Assembly (NCBI GenBank): GCA_030998225.1
Contig: JAPYXD010000725.1
Location: forward strand, 62,001 to 126,000
DNA length: 64,000 nt
Source of the DNA: Diplolepis rosae
Lineage: Eukaryota > Arthropoda > Insecta > Hymenoptera > Diplolepididae
Direction: 5' to 3'
Shown: positions 31,161 to 42,060 of the stretch, in pieces
How the letters are laid out: each line of letters opens with the position of its first letter
Numbering within the stretch: position 1 is the stretch's first letter
Position numbers and translations under genes: made by a program
Notes under the pieces: model-generated
What the model saw: the letters and a program-made list of their open reading frames with translations, nothing else
What the model was told of the DNA's origin: nothing
The model's database searches: none

Positions 31161-31189
31161 TAACTGCGGACTTAGGTATTTCCGGAAGA

Positions 31190-32020
31190 AATATCATTAA
31201 CATCTATTGTTTTTTTTAGAGATCTAGAAAAATAATTCGCTTCTTCTTCAGTTTCTACCATTTTTTTCTACGAGTCACTTTCTTCAAAGAAATGTCGCAC
31301 CCAGCACACTTCCAAAGCTTTAATGCCGAAGACATTTTTTAGAAAATAATAGTTAATTATTAATTAACTCAAATGATGTTTATCATGTAATTAATAAAAT
31401 TAAATCAAGTATTCAATAATGATGAACAAAAAAAATAAATTAAATACCGTACTATTTTGTGATTTATACGGCGCAAGAATAATTGAACGTCATATTATAG
31501 TATATAAAAAGGGTCACATTCAACCATAATGTGAACCTCGGCAGCAGGCGACACCGTTATGTACATTGATTTTTTTAATTAGGTTCCACCACTCGAAAAA
31601 AGAATCATAAAAAATTTGAGTTATAGTATAAAGTGCAAGCATGTTTTCCTGAAAAAATAAAAATAATATCTCTAGAACAACATGAGAAGAAATTTTAAAA
31701 TTTTCGAACATTTTTTTATGTTTATTTTTTGTTTGAGAAATACATCAATTTTTTTTTTAATTATCCAGTGATTTTTAAAACATATTTTATTAATTAAAAT
31801 CGGTCAAATCAATCTTGGAGAAAAATAACTTTTTTGATTTTTATTTTCCCCTCTATACCTTCCATAAAAATAGGATTTAAACTTTGAAACTTGGTAGATT
31901 TTCCTACCACATGGATACGAACTTATGAAATTAGTTTCAGCTTTATATGTGTGGGGGCAGATTTAATATGCTTCTTCCGTTAGGTCCTTTGAAAGATAGT
32001 CATATTATTTGAATTTGAAA
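31190..32020. other. no gene seen
   Basis: AT-rich DNA with no supported ORF; the 63-residue ORF at 31711-31520 has no motif. Long T runs are at 31705-31760. Confidence 0.5.
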
Positions 32021-32021
32021 G

Positions 32022-32222
32022 TTTAAAGGTATTGAAGTCAACACAATAATTTTATTTTTTAGCGCTAATAACTGAAAAATATAATATCTGTCATTGAAGG
32101 CAGCGTGCTGGTAGTAGTGAAACATTGCTGAACCATTTTACTGTCTTCAATGATAGAAATTATGTTTTTTCAGTCTTTAACGCTAGAAAATTAAATTATT
32201 GTGTTGACTTTGATACCTTAAA
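32022..32222. repeat. palindromic element, core related to 4485-5103
   Basis: AAGGTATTGAAGTCAACACA on the left mirrors TGTGTTGACTTTGATACCTT on the right. The arms converge on CTGTCATTGAAGGCAG and its partner CTGTCTTCAATGATAG near 32090-32155. The inner block is shared with the foldback elements at 4485-5103 and 24225-24397. No coding sequence. Confidence 0.8.
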
Positions 32223-33479
32223 ACTTGAAATGTACCGCAAAACCATAATTGAAACAATTTAAATGTTTTCTATGCTCTTCTTATTCATATTTTCACGAGG
32301 TCAGCGAATGTTCAGTGAACGGTTGGGGAGTTTATGGAAAGTTCCATCAATTACAACCTAAATTTAATTTTAATATTGTACCATATAATTCAGAAATAAT
32401 TGAACAACATAAATAACTTTTCTATCTTTCCGGATAATTTACATTTTTTATTGTGATAAATTTTTTATTCTTGATACTCATAAAAAATATAGGATTTATA
32501 TTATTCTTCTTGAATAATATACAAAAGAAATATCTTTAAAGATAATGCAAATAAAGTCAATTTAAACTTCAATAATGCGCTTTCCTGTAATCTAAATCCA
32601 ATACTTATCCAAATGGAATACAATTTGCTTTGTTTTTGAAGAACTGGAAGACGGTCTTATCCGCATGGAAAGATCTTATTTGTTTTAAGTCAAACGCAGG
32701 CCGTTAATGGGGTTAATGAGATTCCGAGAAAACCATTCCATTACAGCCTCGAATCTGGCCTCATTCATGGGTTGCAGTTTACATTAACTTATTTGATTTA
32801 GACTCATACATAAAATTTTTTTTGACTAGAAAGTTACAATTTTCGATGGACTGATAAATTAAATTGTAAATGTTCATTAAGAATACAAGTAACAAATTTA
32901 TCCTTTCTTTTCTATATTTTATGTAAAAACAATCAACATTCCATGCGTCTTATGAAATGCGTGACCCATATTTTACTTTTGCATACTACATGAATTTCTA
33001 GCATAGTTTCTCATTTGTAGCAAAAATATAATCCATATAATCTTTAGATCAACAATGCCTATACTATTTAGCCATATGGGTTATTAATGAGATATCTCAC
33101 CCTTGACATATGAACAGTAGCGATGATTGTTGTGATAAATCACTTATAATAAAATAATGATCTCTGCAAGAATAACTTGCGAATTCACAATGCAATTTTC
33201 GCACTTGAAGGCCAATTGAATGACAAGCATGCAAAAATCAGTTCACAACTACTCACATTGACGGTTTCTTCAAGACTGGATTGAAACGCAGAGTGAAATA
33301 CAATCTTACTACCGAACCAAAAACGTCGATTCAAAGACTTCTACCAGCCTTGCACTTGTTTCCATTTGCTTGTTGAATTCCTGTAAAGTATATGTAGGGC
33401 TGATACACAAATAAAAAATTATTTTGAACACAATATAATTGTTCATTCTGTGTTAGAACTATCTCTCATTAGCCTATCG
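32223..33479. other. no gene seen
   Basis: No ORF above about 60 residues, no repeat structure detected by eye. The text just after the palindrome (CACGAGGTCAGCGAATGTTCAG, 32292-32315) recalls the outer arm of the 24225-24397 copy, so the foldback element may extend to about 32340. Confidence 0.45.
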
Positions 33480-33662
33480 AAAAACACGATGTCGTATACG
33501 ATATTGTAAGTGACGTCGTGAAGGACGTCGTAAACTGCATCGCAAACGATGTTATAAACGATGTTGTAAATTGGGATATTATACGATATCGTTTATAACA
33601 TTGTTTATAGCATTGTTTATAACATTGTTTACGATATCCTTTATAACATTGTTTACAATTTA
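33480..33662. repeat. inverted array of ~12-15-bp repeats
   Basis: The left half is built of ACGATGTTATAAACGATGTT-like units (also ACGTCGTGAAGGACGTCGTA). The right half is built of TTATAACATTGTTTATA-type units, roughly the reverse complement of the left. GATATTATACGATATC marks the centre. The whole can fold as a cruciform. No coding capacity. Confidence 0.75.
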
Positions 33663-34907
33663 AAATATTTTGTGAAGAAAGCTTATATTACACGAGGCAT
33701 AATATTAATAATTACTTCATATATAATATGTATTAGAGGAAAGATCGAAAATAATTACACTGATCAACTGTGACGTCTAAAGCAACATAAGTTTTAAATT
33801 GTATGAAGAACAATTTAAAAATATCTATTTTGAGTCTATAGCTTTCGCTCTAATAACTCGGAACAAATATATTCACAGTTGAGATACAAAAATTTCTTTC
33901 TAATCCTAGGGGAGTTTTATACATTGGAAGAAGGGAAGTGAGTATCAAGCAAAATTGCACATCACATTAAGGAGCACACCAATTTAATTGATACTCTAGG
34001 ATAGGTGAAGAAAGGTGAATTATAAATATCGATACCAGATTGATTACTGGCACCCACGTATTCATATGGAAGAAACAACACAACTAAAATATTTAATTAA
34101 AAAGAGATAGAAATAATTAAATAGCAATAATTTTTTATTTAAAACTTACTTTGCTTACGTCAAGAAGTATTCCTGGGTAATCCGTGGTTAAGCTTTGAAT
34201 GATTCCTTGTAACATTGGTTGACTAAAAAGCTTTGTATTTAGAAATCCCGTTCAAAAACTGGGTAAATCTTGAAGCAAAACTTTGTAAATTTTGAGAAAA
34301 CTTCAAAAACTTGGAAAGATCCTTCGTTAAAAATTTGAATAATAAAAATGATGGTAGACAAAAACTTCATATGAATATAATTTGCCGTTCTCTTGCAGAT
34401 TTTGAAAAATAACCGTCGAGAATATAAAAATAGGGTTTCTAGATCTGTTTCCTAATTATTTGAATATTCAAGATGAGTTGTTACGCCTCCGTAATAGTAG
34501 AAGAAAATTCTAGAGGCTAACCCATTGGCTTAGGCCTTGTAAGAGTTGCCAAGCTTTTCCAGGTTCATCGATTTCCCAAGAGATGAACCGCGCGTACATT
34601 CTTAAATAAAATAAAATTAATGAAATTCATTTTTTTACGTATAAAACGTAATTCTGAAATCTGACGTTGAATTTTAATTTTCATTTACTTTGATTTAACA
34701 TTTTTATTTGTAAATAAAGATGTAATAATTAACGTATTTGGAACTAATTTTTTTTATTTGTATAATCTGCGTAAAGTTATTAATAAAATATACATCTAAT
34801 TACATAATTGCGTCGATAAAACAGAACATTTCTATGATTTCAAGTCTTGAATAACAGTAGTTTAATTAAATTAAATTGTTAATTTTCTAATACACTTATA
34901 TGTATGT
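33663..34907. other. no gene seen
   Basis: AT-rich DNA up to the target duplication of the transposon at 34908. No supported frame or repeat. Confidence 0.5.
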
Positions 34908-35229
34908 GTGTATTAGTTAAGGTAATGGAACCAATGCTCGATCAGCATCCATGTAAGTTACGGAAAACGACCTTTCAAAGTGTATAGCATTAGAGTAATA
35001 AATTAAACTTTTGTGTATATATTGTAGAAAAAGGTGTTGTTTATCGAATTCCAGACGCAGAAAATTTTTTTGTGTCGTTTTGTAAATGAATTAGGCGTTT
35101 TTAAAACATTACTTTTGGGTACCAATACTCGATCACCGAAAACCCCGCGAAACCAGTAGTCGATCAGCAAGGGACCAATAGTCGATCATGTCATTTTTGA
35201 TCAACTGTTTTACGGAGAGTAAAGTTTTT

Positions 35230-35373
35230 ACTTTCTGACCTTCACCATCTGCAAATGATTATTTTATTAATGTAGCATGTACTGTAACTCATAGTTAAAT
35301 GACTTTCTGACCTTCACCATCTGCAAATGATTATTTTATTAATGTAGCATGTACTGTAACTCATAGTTAAATT
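35230..35373. repeat. 72-bp tandem duplication inside the transposon
   Basis: CTTTCTGACCTTCACCATCT through CTCATAGTTAAAT is present twice in a row, starting at 35231 and 35303, practically identical. Recent local duplication. Confidence 0.9.
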
Positions 35374-35931
35374 TAAAATATAGATCACTGTGAAAGTATA
35401 TATGGACATCAAAACAATCATATAACCTCAAAAACATACATACAAAAATTAAAGCATTTATGTGAAAATTTTTGAAAAATATCACTTCTTTTATAGTTTT
35501 CACTAATCGAGCACCATAAAATTTGGACCAGAAGTTAAAAAACTCATTTTTATGAATTAAAAAAAACGAACACAGCATCGCGGTAGGCTGATCGACTTTT
35601 GGTTCGCCTTCGCTTTTTGTATATCAAAAGACGATCAGCGTTTTTCACATATTTAATCAAATTTTTTATTATAATTACCTGTCTGTAATAATAGAAAAAG
35701 CCTTCATAGGCCTGGTAATGCCTTCTCTCACGCGACTTTTCCAACTTTTCCCAGATTATCATCCAACTTAGAACGGACACATGAGAGTTGGCGACACCAC
35801 TGATCGACGGCGCAGGCGACTGTAACGCACGAAATTCAACGAACGCGTAGGGGAAATATTTTTCTCATACACTATATTATATTTTTGAATAAGTATTTGT
35901 CAGTATAATATTGTTAAGTATTTTTTTTAAA

Positions 35932-38900
35932 ACTCCGCCATTGCCGGTCCCAAGCCCGGATGAGAAAGAAGGAGGGGGCACACAGACAGCAACATGACAC
36001 AACACATTACAGCGACACTAAACACAACACACCTAACAACCGAGAGAGCGTTCTGTGGGTGGGCAGGGTCTCGCCGAGGTGAACGCATGAGTCCTAGCAC
36101 GGAGCAGACGCGTCCTGCAGCCCACCAACGGTAGTAGCCGTAAGGAATCTGCCAGCAGTAGGGCTGTCGCCGTCAGGATGGCTGCCAAGGGAGCCCTATA
36201 GACGGGCTTTTCCCTAGTGATGGGCCTGCCGGGCGCACGTGCCACGACGGTTGTTCTGCGACATTCAGGTGCGTGAGGACGCGGTGTGGAGCGAAAGCAT
36301 CAGGGGACCTTGAACAGGTCTCTTGATGCCGAATGAACGTACACGGAGTGAATGCGGGGTTCCCCTTAATCGGGGTATCGCCCCAAATGCGTATGCGGCG
36401 ATGACGCTGAATTTCCCGCGTGCGCTTTTGCGGTCACACCACAATCACATGCACGACACCGACACTTACACACACCAGAATGAATGGGACGCTGAGTGAA
36501 TGGGGCGGCGGCCGGCGCCTGGTGGATATTCCCGATAGACTAGCCAAGGAAGGAGTAGTAGCCTCTCGACCAGGGTAGGACGCGATGTCAGTACCTCACC
36601 TCTGTGGAAGTAATGTAGGTAACCGTAAGTCCCTCCGGTGTTCGACCGCGAAGGGCAAAGATCCCGTGAAACCACATGTTAATCTGGGAAAACCGCTCAC
36701 GATCCTACTGTCTGGAGCCAATGTCGGGGTTAAAATCATGGACGTCCGGGCGCAGGAATGAAGGATTACCTGGTCAGTATTTCCTTATATCCGATGCTGC
36801 GTAGGATAAGTCGCACTCACACACTCCTGCAGGAGCTGAGGGATGGCAAGGCGTCCTTCAGCTCCTGAAGGAGCAAAATGAAAAAATGGAAAAGTTAGCC
36901 AGGGCCCTCAGCGTTATACAACAGGGTATGCTGAGGAATAACCCTGGCTTCGTTAAAGACTCGGTGAACGAGGCAACTGAGGCCACACACCCACAAGTGC
37001 CTCCTGGAGAGCGGGGTGAAATTCCAGAAGAAAATGGAATCTCACCCCGCTATGAAGAAATTGGGGATCTTCCAGAGACCACGTTCGTCTAATCCTGTCT
37101 ATCCGGAGGACCAGAAAGGAAGAAGTCCTTCTGGTCCTCAAAAAGGGGGGAGATGTTTCGGCCTTCCGAAAGGAGCTCGACCTGGCGGTCGGGGAAAGGG
37201 TGCAAATTTCAGCCCTGGTCTCGACGAGGTCCCTCGAAATTAAAGAAAGCCGACTTCAATGCTGGAAAGACTTGATCGGTGAGGTCGAGAAGGATCCATG
37301 GGGTCTCGCCTTCAAAATAGTCACCAGGAGATTGGTGACTAGAAGAAAGACCCCGGGCCTGGATAATCCCGATCGAGTCAAGTACATTGTGCGAAGCTTG
37401 TTTCCACACGTGGAGCCATTCCGAAGACAGGACCGAAGTTCTTGCGTGGTCCGGCGCGAAGAACTCTTCACTCTCGAAGAACTAAAGAGAGCGGGTGGAA
37501 GGCTTAAGGCAAATACAGCGCCGGGTATCGACGGGGTGCCGAACGAGATCCTCAAAGAGGTGATCGGGGCATACCCGGAGATCCTCCTAGAAGCCTTTAA
37601 CTCCTGTCTTCGGGATGGGAGGTTCTTCGCAGATGGGAAGAAGCAGAGGTTGGTCCTGCTGAGGAAGGGAAACAAACCTCTAGGGGTTGCCTCGTTGTAT
37701 AGACCAATATGCTTATTGGATACGATGGGGAAGCTTCTGGAGGAGTTGATTCTACAACGGCTTCAGGCTCTCTTGGTCGGGGAGAACGGGCTCTCGGAAA
37801 ACCAGTTCGGATTCAGGAAAGGCAGGTCCACTGGACGCCATCCAAGCTGTGGTTAACATCGCCACAAATGCAAGAAAAGGAACTGGTAAGCGTAAGGGAT
37901 TCTGTGCGTTGATTAGCATTGACATACGCAATGCGTTCAATACCGCGAGATGGGACATCTGCATCGAGGCGATGATGCGGAAAAAGGTTCCAGACTACCT
38001 GTTGCGAATGATGTATGACTATCTGAGCGACAGGTGGGTGATATACAAGGGCGACAAATGGTCTCTCAAAGAAGAGATGACATGTGGCGCTCCTCAAGGA
38101 TCGCGGGTGGGTCCACTCGTTTGGAACATCATGTACGATGACTTTCTGCGCATGGACCTGCCTGCTGGAACGAGCATCGTCGGCTTCGCGGATGACGCAC
38201 TTGTCGTGTGCGCCGCTGACGACGTCAGAATCCTAGAGCTGAGGCTTTGCTCGTTACGGACAGGAGATCCTTCCAATATACGAGGATCGTTCTCGGAGAG
38301 CATGAAGTCGAGTGGAAAACAAGCATTAAGTACCTGGGGGTGCAGCTGGATCGTATGCTTAGCTTTGGCGAACACCTAAGGATCGCAGCTGCCAAAGCCA
38401 TCCAATGTGGAGCGATCTTGACCCGGCTTATGCCAAACATTGGTGGACCCAGGGAAGCGAAAAGAAGATTGGTGGCTAGCGTGGTCCATTCGAAACTGCT
38501 TTATGCAGCTCCGGTCTGGGCCAATGCCTTGCAAAACCATGCTATCCAGAAGAAGCTGTTCTCGGCGCAGAGACTTGTCGCGCTGAGAATAGTTTCAGCA
38601 TATAGAACTATCTCGACGAGCGCTGTGCTGGTCCTGGCGAGCGTCCCGACAATAGATTTATTGGCGGAGGAAAGGCAGGAAACCTTTCAGCTTCGCAAGG
38701 AGCTTACATGCGCCGACCTGCAGGAAATCGCTCGTGCGAAGGAGGCCATCCGCAAGGATGGAAGGAGCAGACTCGTCGAGAAATGGCAGTTGAGATGGCA
38801 TGGTGAGCAGACAGGGAGATGGACCTACCGCCTGATCCCGGAGCTCGCCACCTGGCTGAACAGAAAGCACGGGGAAGTCGGCTTTTACTTGGCACAAGCG

Positions 38901-39574
38901 CTCTCGGGCCATGGCTGTTTTAATGCGTACCTGAGGCGCTTTAAGAAGAGAGACGAGGAGACGTGTTGCTACTGCGATTCCCCGGTGGATAACGCAGAGC
39001 ACGCACTCTTCGTCTGCGCAAAATGGGGTGTGGCTAGGGAGGTCCTCGGTCAGGCGGTGGGTTCCGAACTTACTCCTGACACGATGGTCCCCCTCATGCT
39101 CCAGTCTAAACGGTTCTGGACGCTCATCAAGTCATTCGTCACACTTGTGATGAAGACGAGAGAACTTGATGGGCGTCGAGAGCGAAACAACGGGGAGAGC
39201 CAGTAGAAATCGCATCGGGGCCTGCACTCGCGGTCCTGCGTCTCGGGTCGACTTGTTTGTCCGTGTCGTTCGGGGGAGGAATCTGTTTGTTTCTCCCCTG
39301 GGTGGCGCGGCTAGTCGGTTATCCTAGTGGGCGTGTGGCCGCGGGTGGAAGTTCCGAGCGAACGGATGACGGAAGAGTCGTACGCGACTTTAATGGAACC
39401 AACCACCCGTGAAGTTTAAAGCCGAAAGGCGGTTCCGCGGGTGGTGTATTGGTTCGAGAGAGGGGGTTTTTTGGTTTTAACAGGTATGCCTAGACCCGTC
39501 CTAGGAGAGTCCTGTACAACGTCTATAAAAAATTTTGCCATTTTTCCTCCTCACCAAAAAGAAGAAAAAAAAAA
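35932..39574 (+). mobile_element. R1-clade non-LTR element, internally deleted, with ~16-bp TSD
   Basis: The flanks AAGTATTTTTTTTAAA are repeated exactly at 35916-35931 and 39575-39590. The element starts near CTCCGCCATTGCCGGTCCCA, has a GC-rich 5' leader (35932-36880), ORF1 and RT remnants, a 3' untranslated region (39207-39530) and an A-rich tail (GAAGAAAAAAAAAAAA). It is 3.6 kb; full R1-clade elements are about 5-6 kb. The apurinic-type endonuclease is missing. Matching target duplications and few stops suggest a fairly recent insertion supplied with enzyme by another copy. Confidence 0.9.
36886..39206 (+). pseudogene. R1-clade ORF1/ORF2 remnants with RT and zinc finger
   Basis: 36886-37092 resembles an ORF1 start (polar, coiled: MEKLARALSVIQQGMLRNN). 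A shift leads into 37200-37856 with SRLQCWKDLIGEVEKDPWGL, TAPGIDGVPNEILKEVIGAY and ENQFGFRKGRST, the RT fingers. A 2-base loss after GRST shifts the frame to 37849-38379: ISIDIRNAFNTA, APQGSRVGPLVWN, FADDALVVCAADD (catalytic Asp pair). A second deletion after ILELRL removes about 25 codons and shifts again, to 38247-39206: YLGVQLDRMLSFGEHL, HGCFNAYLRRFKKRDEETC and the CX2C...HX4C zinc finger (CCYC, H, C). The endonuclease between ORF1 and RT is absent. No other stops occur. Confidence 0.9.
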
Positions 39575-39710
39575 AAGTATTTTTTTTAAATGTTACAATT
39601 TTTTTGCAGTATTTTGCTTTTTTGAATTCATAATAAACATGAATTCATACCGAAGTGATCGAGTATTGGTTACTGATCGAGTATTGGTTCAATTACCTTA
39701 GTGTATTAGT

Positions 39711-40129
39711 TTTTGTCTACATTCCATAAGTACATTTCTTGATTCTCTTGAATATTCTTACAGAAGAAGAGTTTTATACTAATAAATTCGTTGATAAATT
39801 AGTTCAATTTGTTATAGTTGAAAATGTATTTCGCAAGCTCATGAATTATATGTGTATTCTTGGCTTTCAAATGGTTTTTATGTTCGCTTGAAGAATGGCT
39901 TGTTGCCTTTTGAACTTCCCTCTGTTTGTGCTATTGTAGGTTAGATTAGGTTTGGTTCTGGTTCTGATGTAGGATTTTATACCATTCGTTTTCTACGTAA
40001 TACAGTGAATGTGGCATCCGATTGCAAGATATTTTAGTGCCTTTTGCCTTCAGTACGTGAGTCCTAGGTGTGATGAAGAATGTTTGATTGTCCCTCGTGA
40101 CTTGAAAATCAGCAAAACATGCATATCCA
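39711..40129. other. no gene seen
   Basis: AT-rich DNA between the transposon and the 3' end of the minus-strand gypsy cassette. No supported ORF. Confidence 0.5.
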
Positions 40130-40271
40130 TTTTTTGCATTTTACAATTTGATACATTCCAATATTAACATATTTTTTGGATAAAAATGTCTATTATCTTA
40201 ATATTAAAATTTTTGGTTATAAATTATTACATAATTTTTTGAAATAGTATGGACTTAACATTAATATAAGA

Positions 40272-40771
40272 TTACATATGATATTTTTTTGTTATATAAC
40301 TAAATACATCAATCATTTTTATATATGATTGCGACATTTCATATTCGTAAATTATAAATAACATGCTGTAATATTTTATATAAAACGTAATTTTATAATG
40401 CCGTAGATTAGTGAAAATTTTTGAAGGGTTATTTTTATATTTTTTATTACGTAAAGGGTTTCGGCAGTTATGAGCTAAATGTCCTCTTTGAAAACACCTT
40501 TCACATAAATTAGTCCATTTTTGTAAAGATTTTTTATTGTTTTTATCACTTATATTTAAAAAATTTGATTCCGTTATCAAGCATTTTTCTAATTTCTCTT
40601 CTAAAAATATATATTTTGTGGAAAGTGTTTCTAAGACTTTAGCTGCTGTGTTCTGTTTGGCTACCTTCTTTTGGGACGCTGGTTCACCAATACAAGCATA
40701 GGTTCAATACTTATTTCATTAAGTATTTGTACTGCGCTACCCTTTGTCAGATCTTTTTGTTGCATTGCCAT
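40272..40771 (-). pseudogene. dsRBD/zinc-knuckle protein, frameshifted
   Basis: ATG at 40771 (minus) opens MAMQQKDLTKGSAVQILNEI, nearly the same as the remnant at 8533. About 20 codons inside the domain are lost with a frame change. The next frame reads GEPASQKKVAKQNTAAKVLE, the classic last helix of a dsRBD with its RNA-contacting KKxAK lysines. It then continues through EEKLEKCLITESN to CERCFQRGHLAHNC, an exact CX2CX4HX4C zinc knuckle, and a basic tail. This copy gives the strongest evidence that the family has a true dsRBD. The ATG follows TTCTTTTGCAG, acceptor-like. It is the last gene of the cassette. Confidence 0.7.
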
Positions 40772-40878
40772 TGTCCTTATCTGCAAAAGAATTTTCTATT
40801 TGAGTTGTTGGTGATTGAATTGATTTAAATGGAAATTAGTTATTATTATCATTAAGAATTATGTATATGGATCATAAA

Positions 40879-41241
40879 TTATTCTTTTTCAGCGTTTGCT
40901 AACTCAAAGATATATTCAGTGCAAAGAAAACATTGGTCTGCTCTAAAACGTATGAAAAAAATTTGCTCTTCGCAGAATGAACATTTTAATTCATTAAGAT
41001 CCGTCGTTTCAATATGGCGGTTAAGGAAAGGTACAGATATTTCTGATTCAAAAAACGTGATTTTAAATCTGTAGCATTCTTTACATATGAATTTTTGATC
41101 TAAAGTATTCAGATATATTTCGTTTTCTGAAGAGTAACAACAAAAATGTTTTATAATTATTTGATCGACATATGGTTGGTAGTACTGTTCGTCGTTTCCT
41201 GGGTTTTCGCCTTGAATGGATTCGAAATCTTGCGGCAGCAT
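40879..41241 (-). CDS. Cys-rich accessory ORF B (120 aa)
   Basis: The intact copy of ORF B. It starts MLPQDFESIQGENPGNDE, then an acidic, Tyr-rich part, HFCC near residue 33, CKEC near 54, FFESEISVPFL, then CSFC near 87, a hydrophobic IFFIRFRADQ and CFLC near 103. Three CxxC pairs plus an extra CC suggest one or two zinc ribbons. The pseudogene at 6958-7389 keeps all these pairs. TAGAAAAATGCTGCC surrounds the start in both copies. It lies 38 bases after ORF A and 107 bases before the dsRBD/knuckle start. The function is unknown. Confidence 0.6.
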   Translation of the reverse strand: MLPQDFESIQGENPGNDEQYYQPYVDQIIIKHFCCYSSENEIYLNTLDQKFICKECYRFKITFFESEISVPFLNRHIETTDLNELKCSFCEEQIFFIRFRADQCFLCTEYIFELANAEKE

Positions 41242-41278
41242 TTTTCTATGAACAAATTCGTTATTAAGCTTTAAAATA

Positions 41279-41650
41279 CTAATTAGATTCTAACAGTGTT
41301 TTGCTTAAAGAGAATTTTTTCGACATGTTTGGAATTTTATTTATGACTTTACAATCTGTAATATTCAATCGAAAAACATTTTCAACTATAACTTCGTTTC
41401 CTAACTGAAGTTGCATTTTATTTTTTATGAATTGCTCAGTACAACCTTTACAGTCCGTTGCCGTACGGCGTAGCGTTATTAATGCTTCTCTACAACCGTT
41501 ACAATTCATATTAACGCATTGTATTTTACAAACTTAATGCTATGAGGTACAGAATTCATATTTATTTTGTTCTATTATTGGTAATTTTTCGAAAAAATTG
41601 GCAAAATTTCTTTGTTGTTTCCTGACTGTAATAAATGAATAAGGTTTACG
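41279..41650 (-). pseudogene. Cys-rich accessory ORF A, 5' part broken
   Basis: The open part, 41509-41279 (76 aa), starts MNCNGCREALITLRRTATDC and has CKGC, then NKMQLQLGNEVIVENV and an extra 25 residues. Upstream the same frame, with two stops, reads FFEKLPIIEQNKYEFCTS and VCKIQC, matching ORF A at 6480-6818 (CFEKL, CEFFTS, CKLKC). So the real gene begins upstream and is broken here. Conserved Cys pairs suggest zinc binding; the function is unknown. Confidence 0.55.
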
Positions 41651-41675
41651 CTTCTGTCACAACTAAAACTATTTA

Positions 41676-42060
41676 TTAAATATGTCCTTGTGAGTGGAAC
41701 TCGTTACCTGCGGACAAAAGAATTGCCTTGCTTGATGAATTGAGGCAGTAGGTAGCGTTCCATGGGGTTTCTGGAGCTTTTTACTTAAAGGGGATATTTT
41801 ACAATATTGGCAGGGACAATGAGTTAAAAAGGGTAAGTTGGTTTTGATGGATTTTAAGATAGTTGTTTATTTTTGAAATAGTATATAATTTTCTGTATTA
41901 TTATCAGTTGGATCCTTCGCCAATTCGGTGGATGCAGGATTGGAGTCTTCCAAAAGAGTGGCAAACCAATCGTCGAATGAAGATCGAGGATTGGTTGAGG
42001 ACATATAAAAATCCTGGAGAACCTTTTACTTCTGGGGGAATGTGGTGGATAATACATCAG
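41676..42060 (+). other. coding-like fragment with possible 75-bp intron
   Basis: On the plus strand, opposite to the retroelement, one frame reads CPCEWNSLPADKRIALLDEL, then (after one stop) VAFHGVSGAFYLKGIFYNIG and RDNELKR, up to GTAAGT at 41833. A T-rich tract ends in TTATTATCAG at 41907, and the frame resumes in phase with LDPSPIRWMQDWSLPKEWQT and PGEPFTSGGMWW. A good donor, a good acceptor, phase 0 and protein-like sequence on both sides suggest two exons of an unidentified protein inserted where integrase was lost. It has one in-frame stop and no clear start. Confidence 0.4.

Larger units (their letters stand above)
34908..39710. mobile_element. DNA transposon with 10-bp target duplication, split by R1
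   Basis: GTGTATTAGT occurs at 34908-34917 and 39701-39710. Between them the ends are inverted: TAAGGTAATGGAACCAATGC at 34918 and its near reverse complement ending at 39700. Near both ends the word CCAATRCTCGATCA recurs (34929, 35112, 39650-39690; variants AGTAGTCGATCA and AATAGTCGATCA near 35150-35190), which looks like a transposase-binding site. Without the R1 insert the element is about 1.1 kb with no transposase, so it is non-autonomous. The 9-10-bp duplication points to a Mutator-like group; this is inference. Confidence 0.75.
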
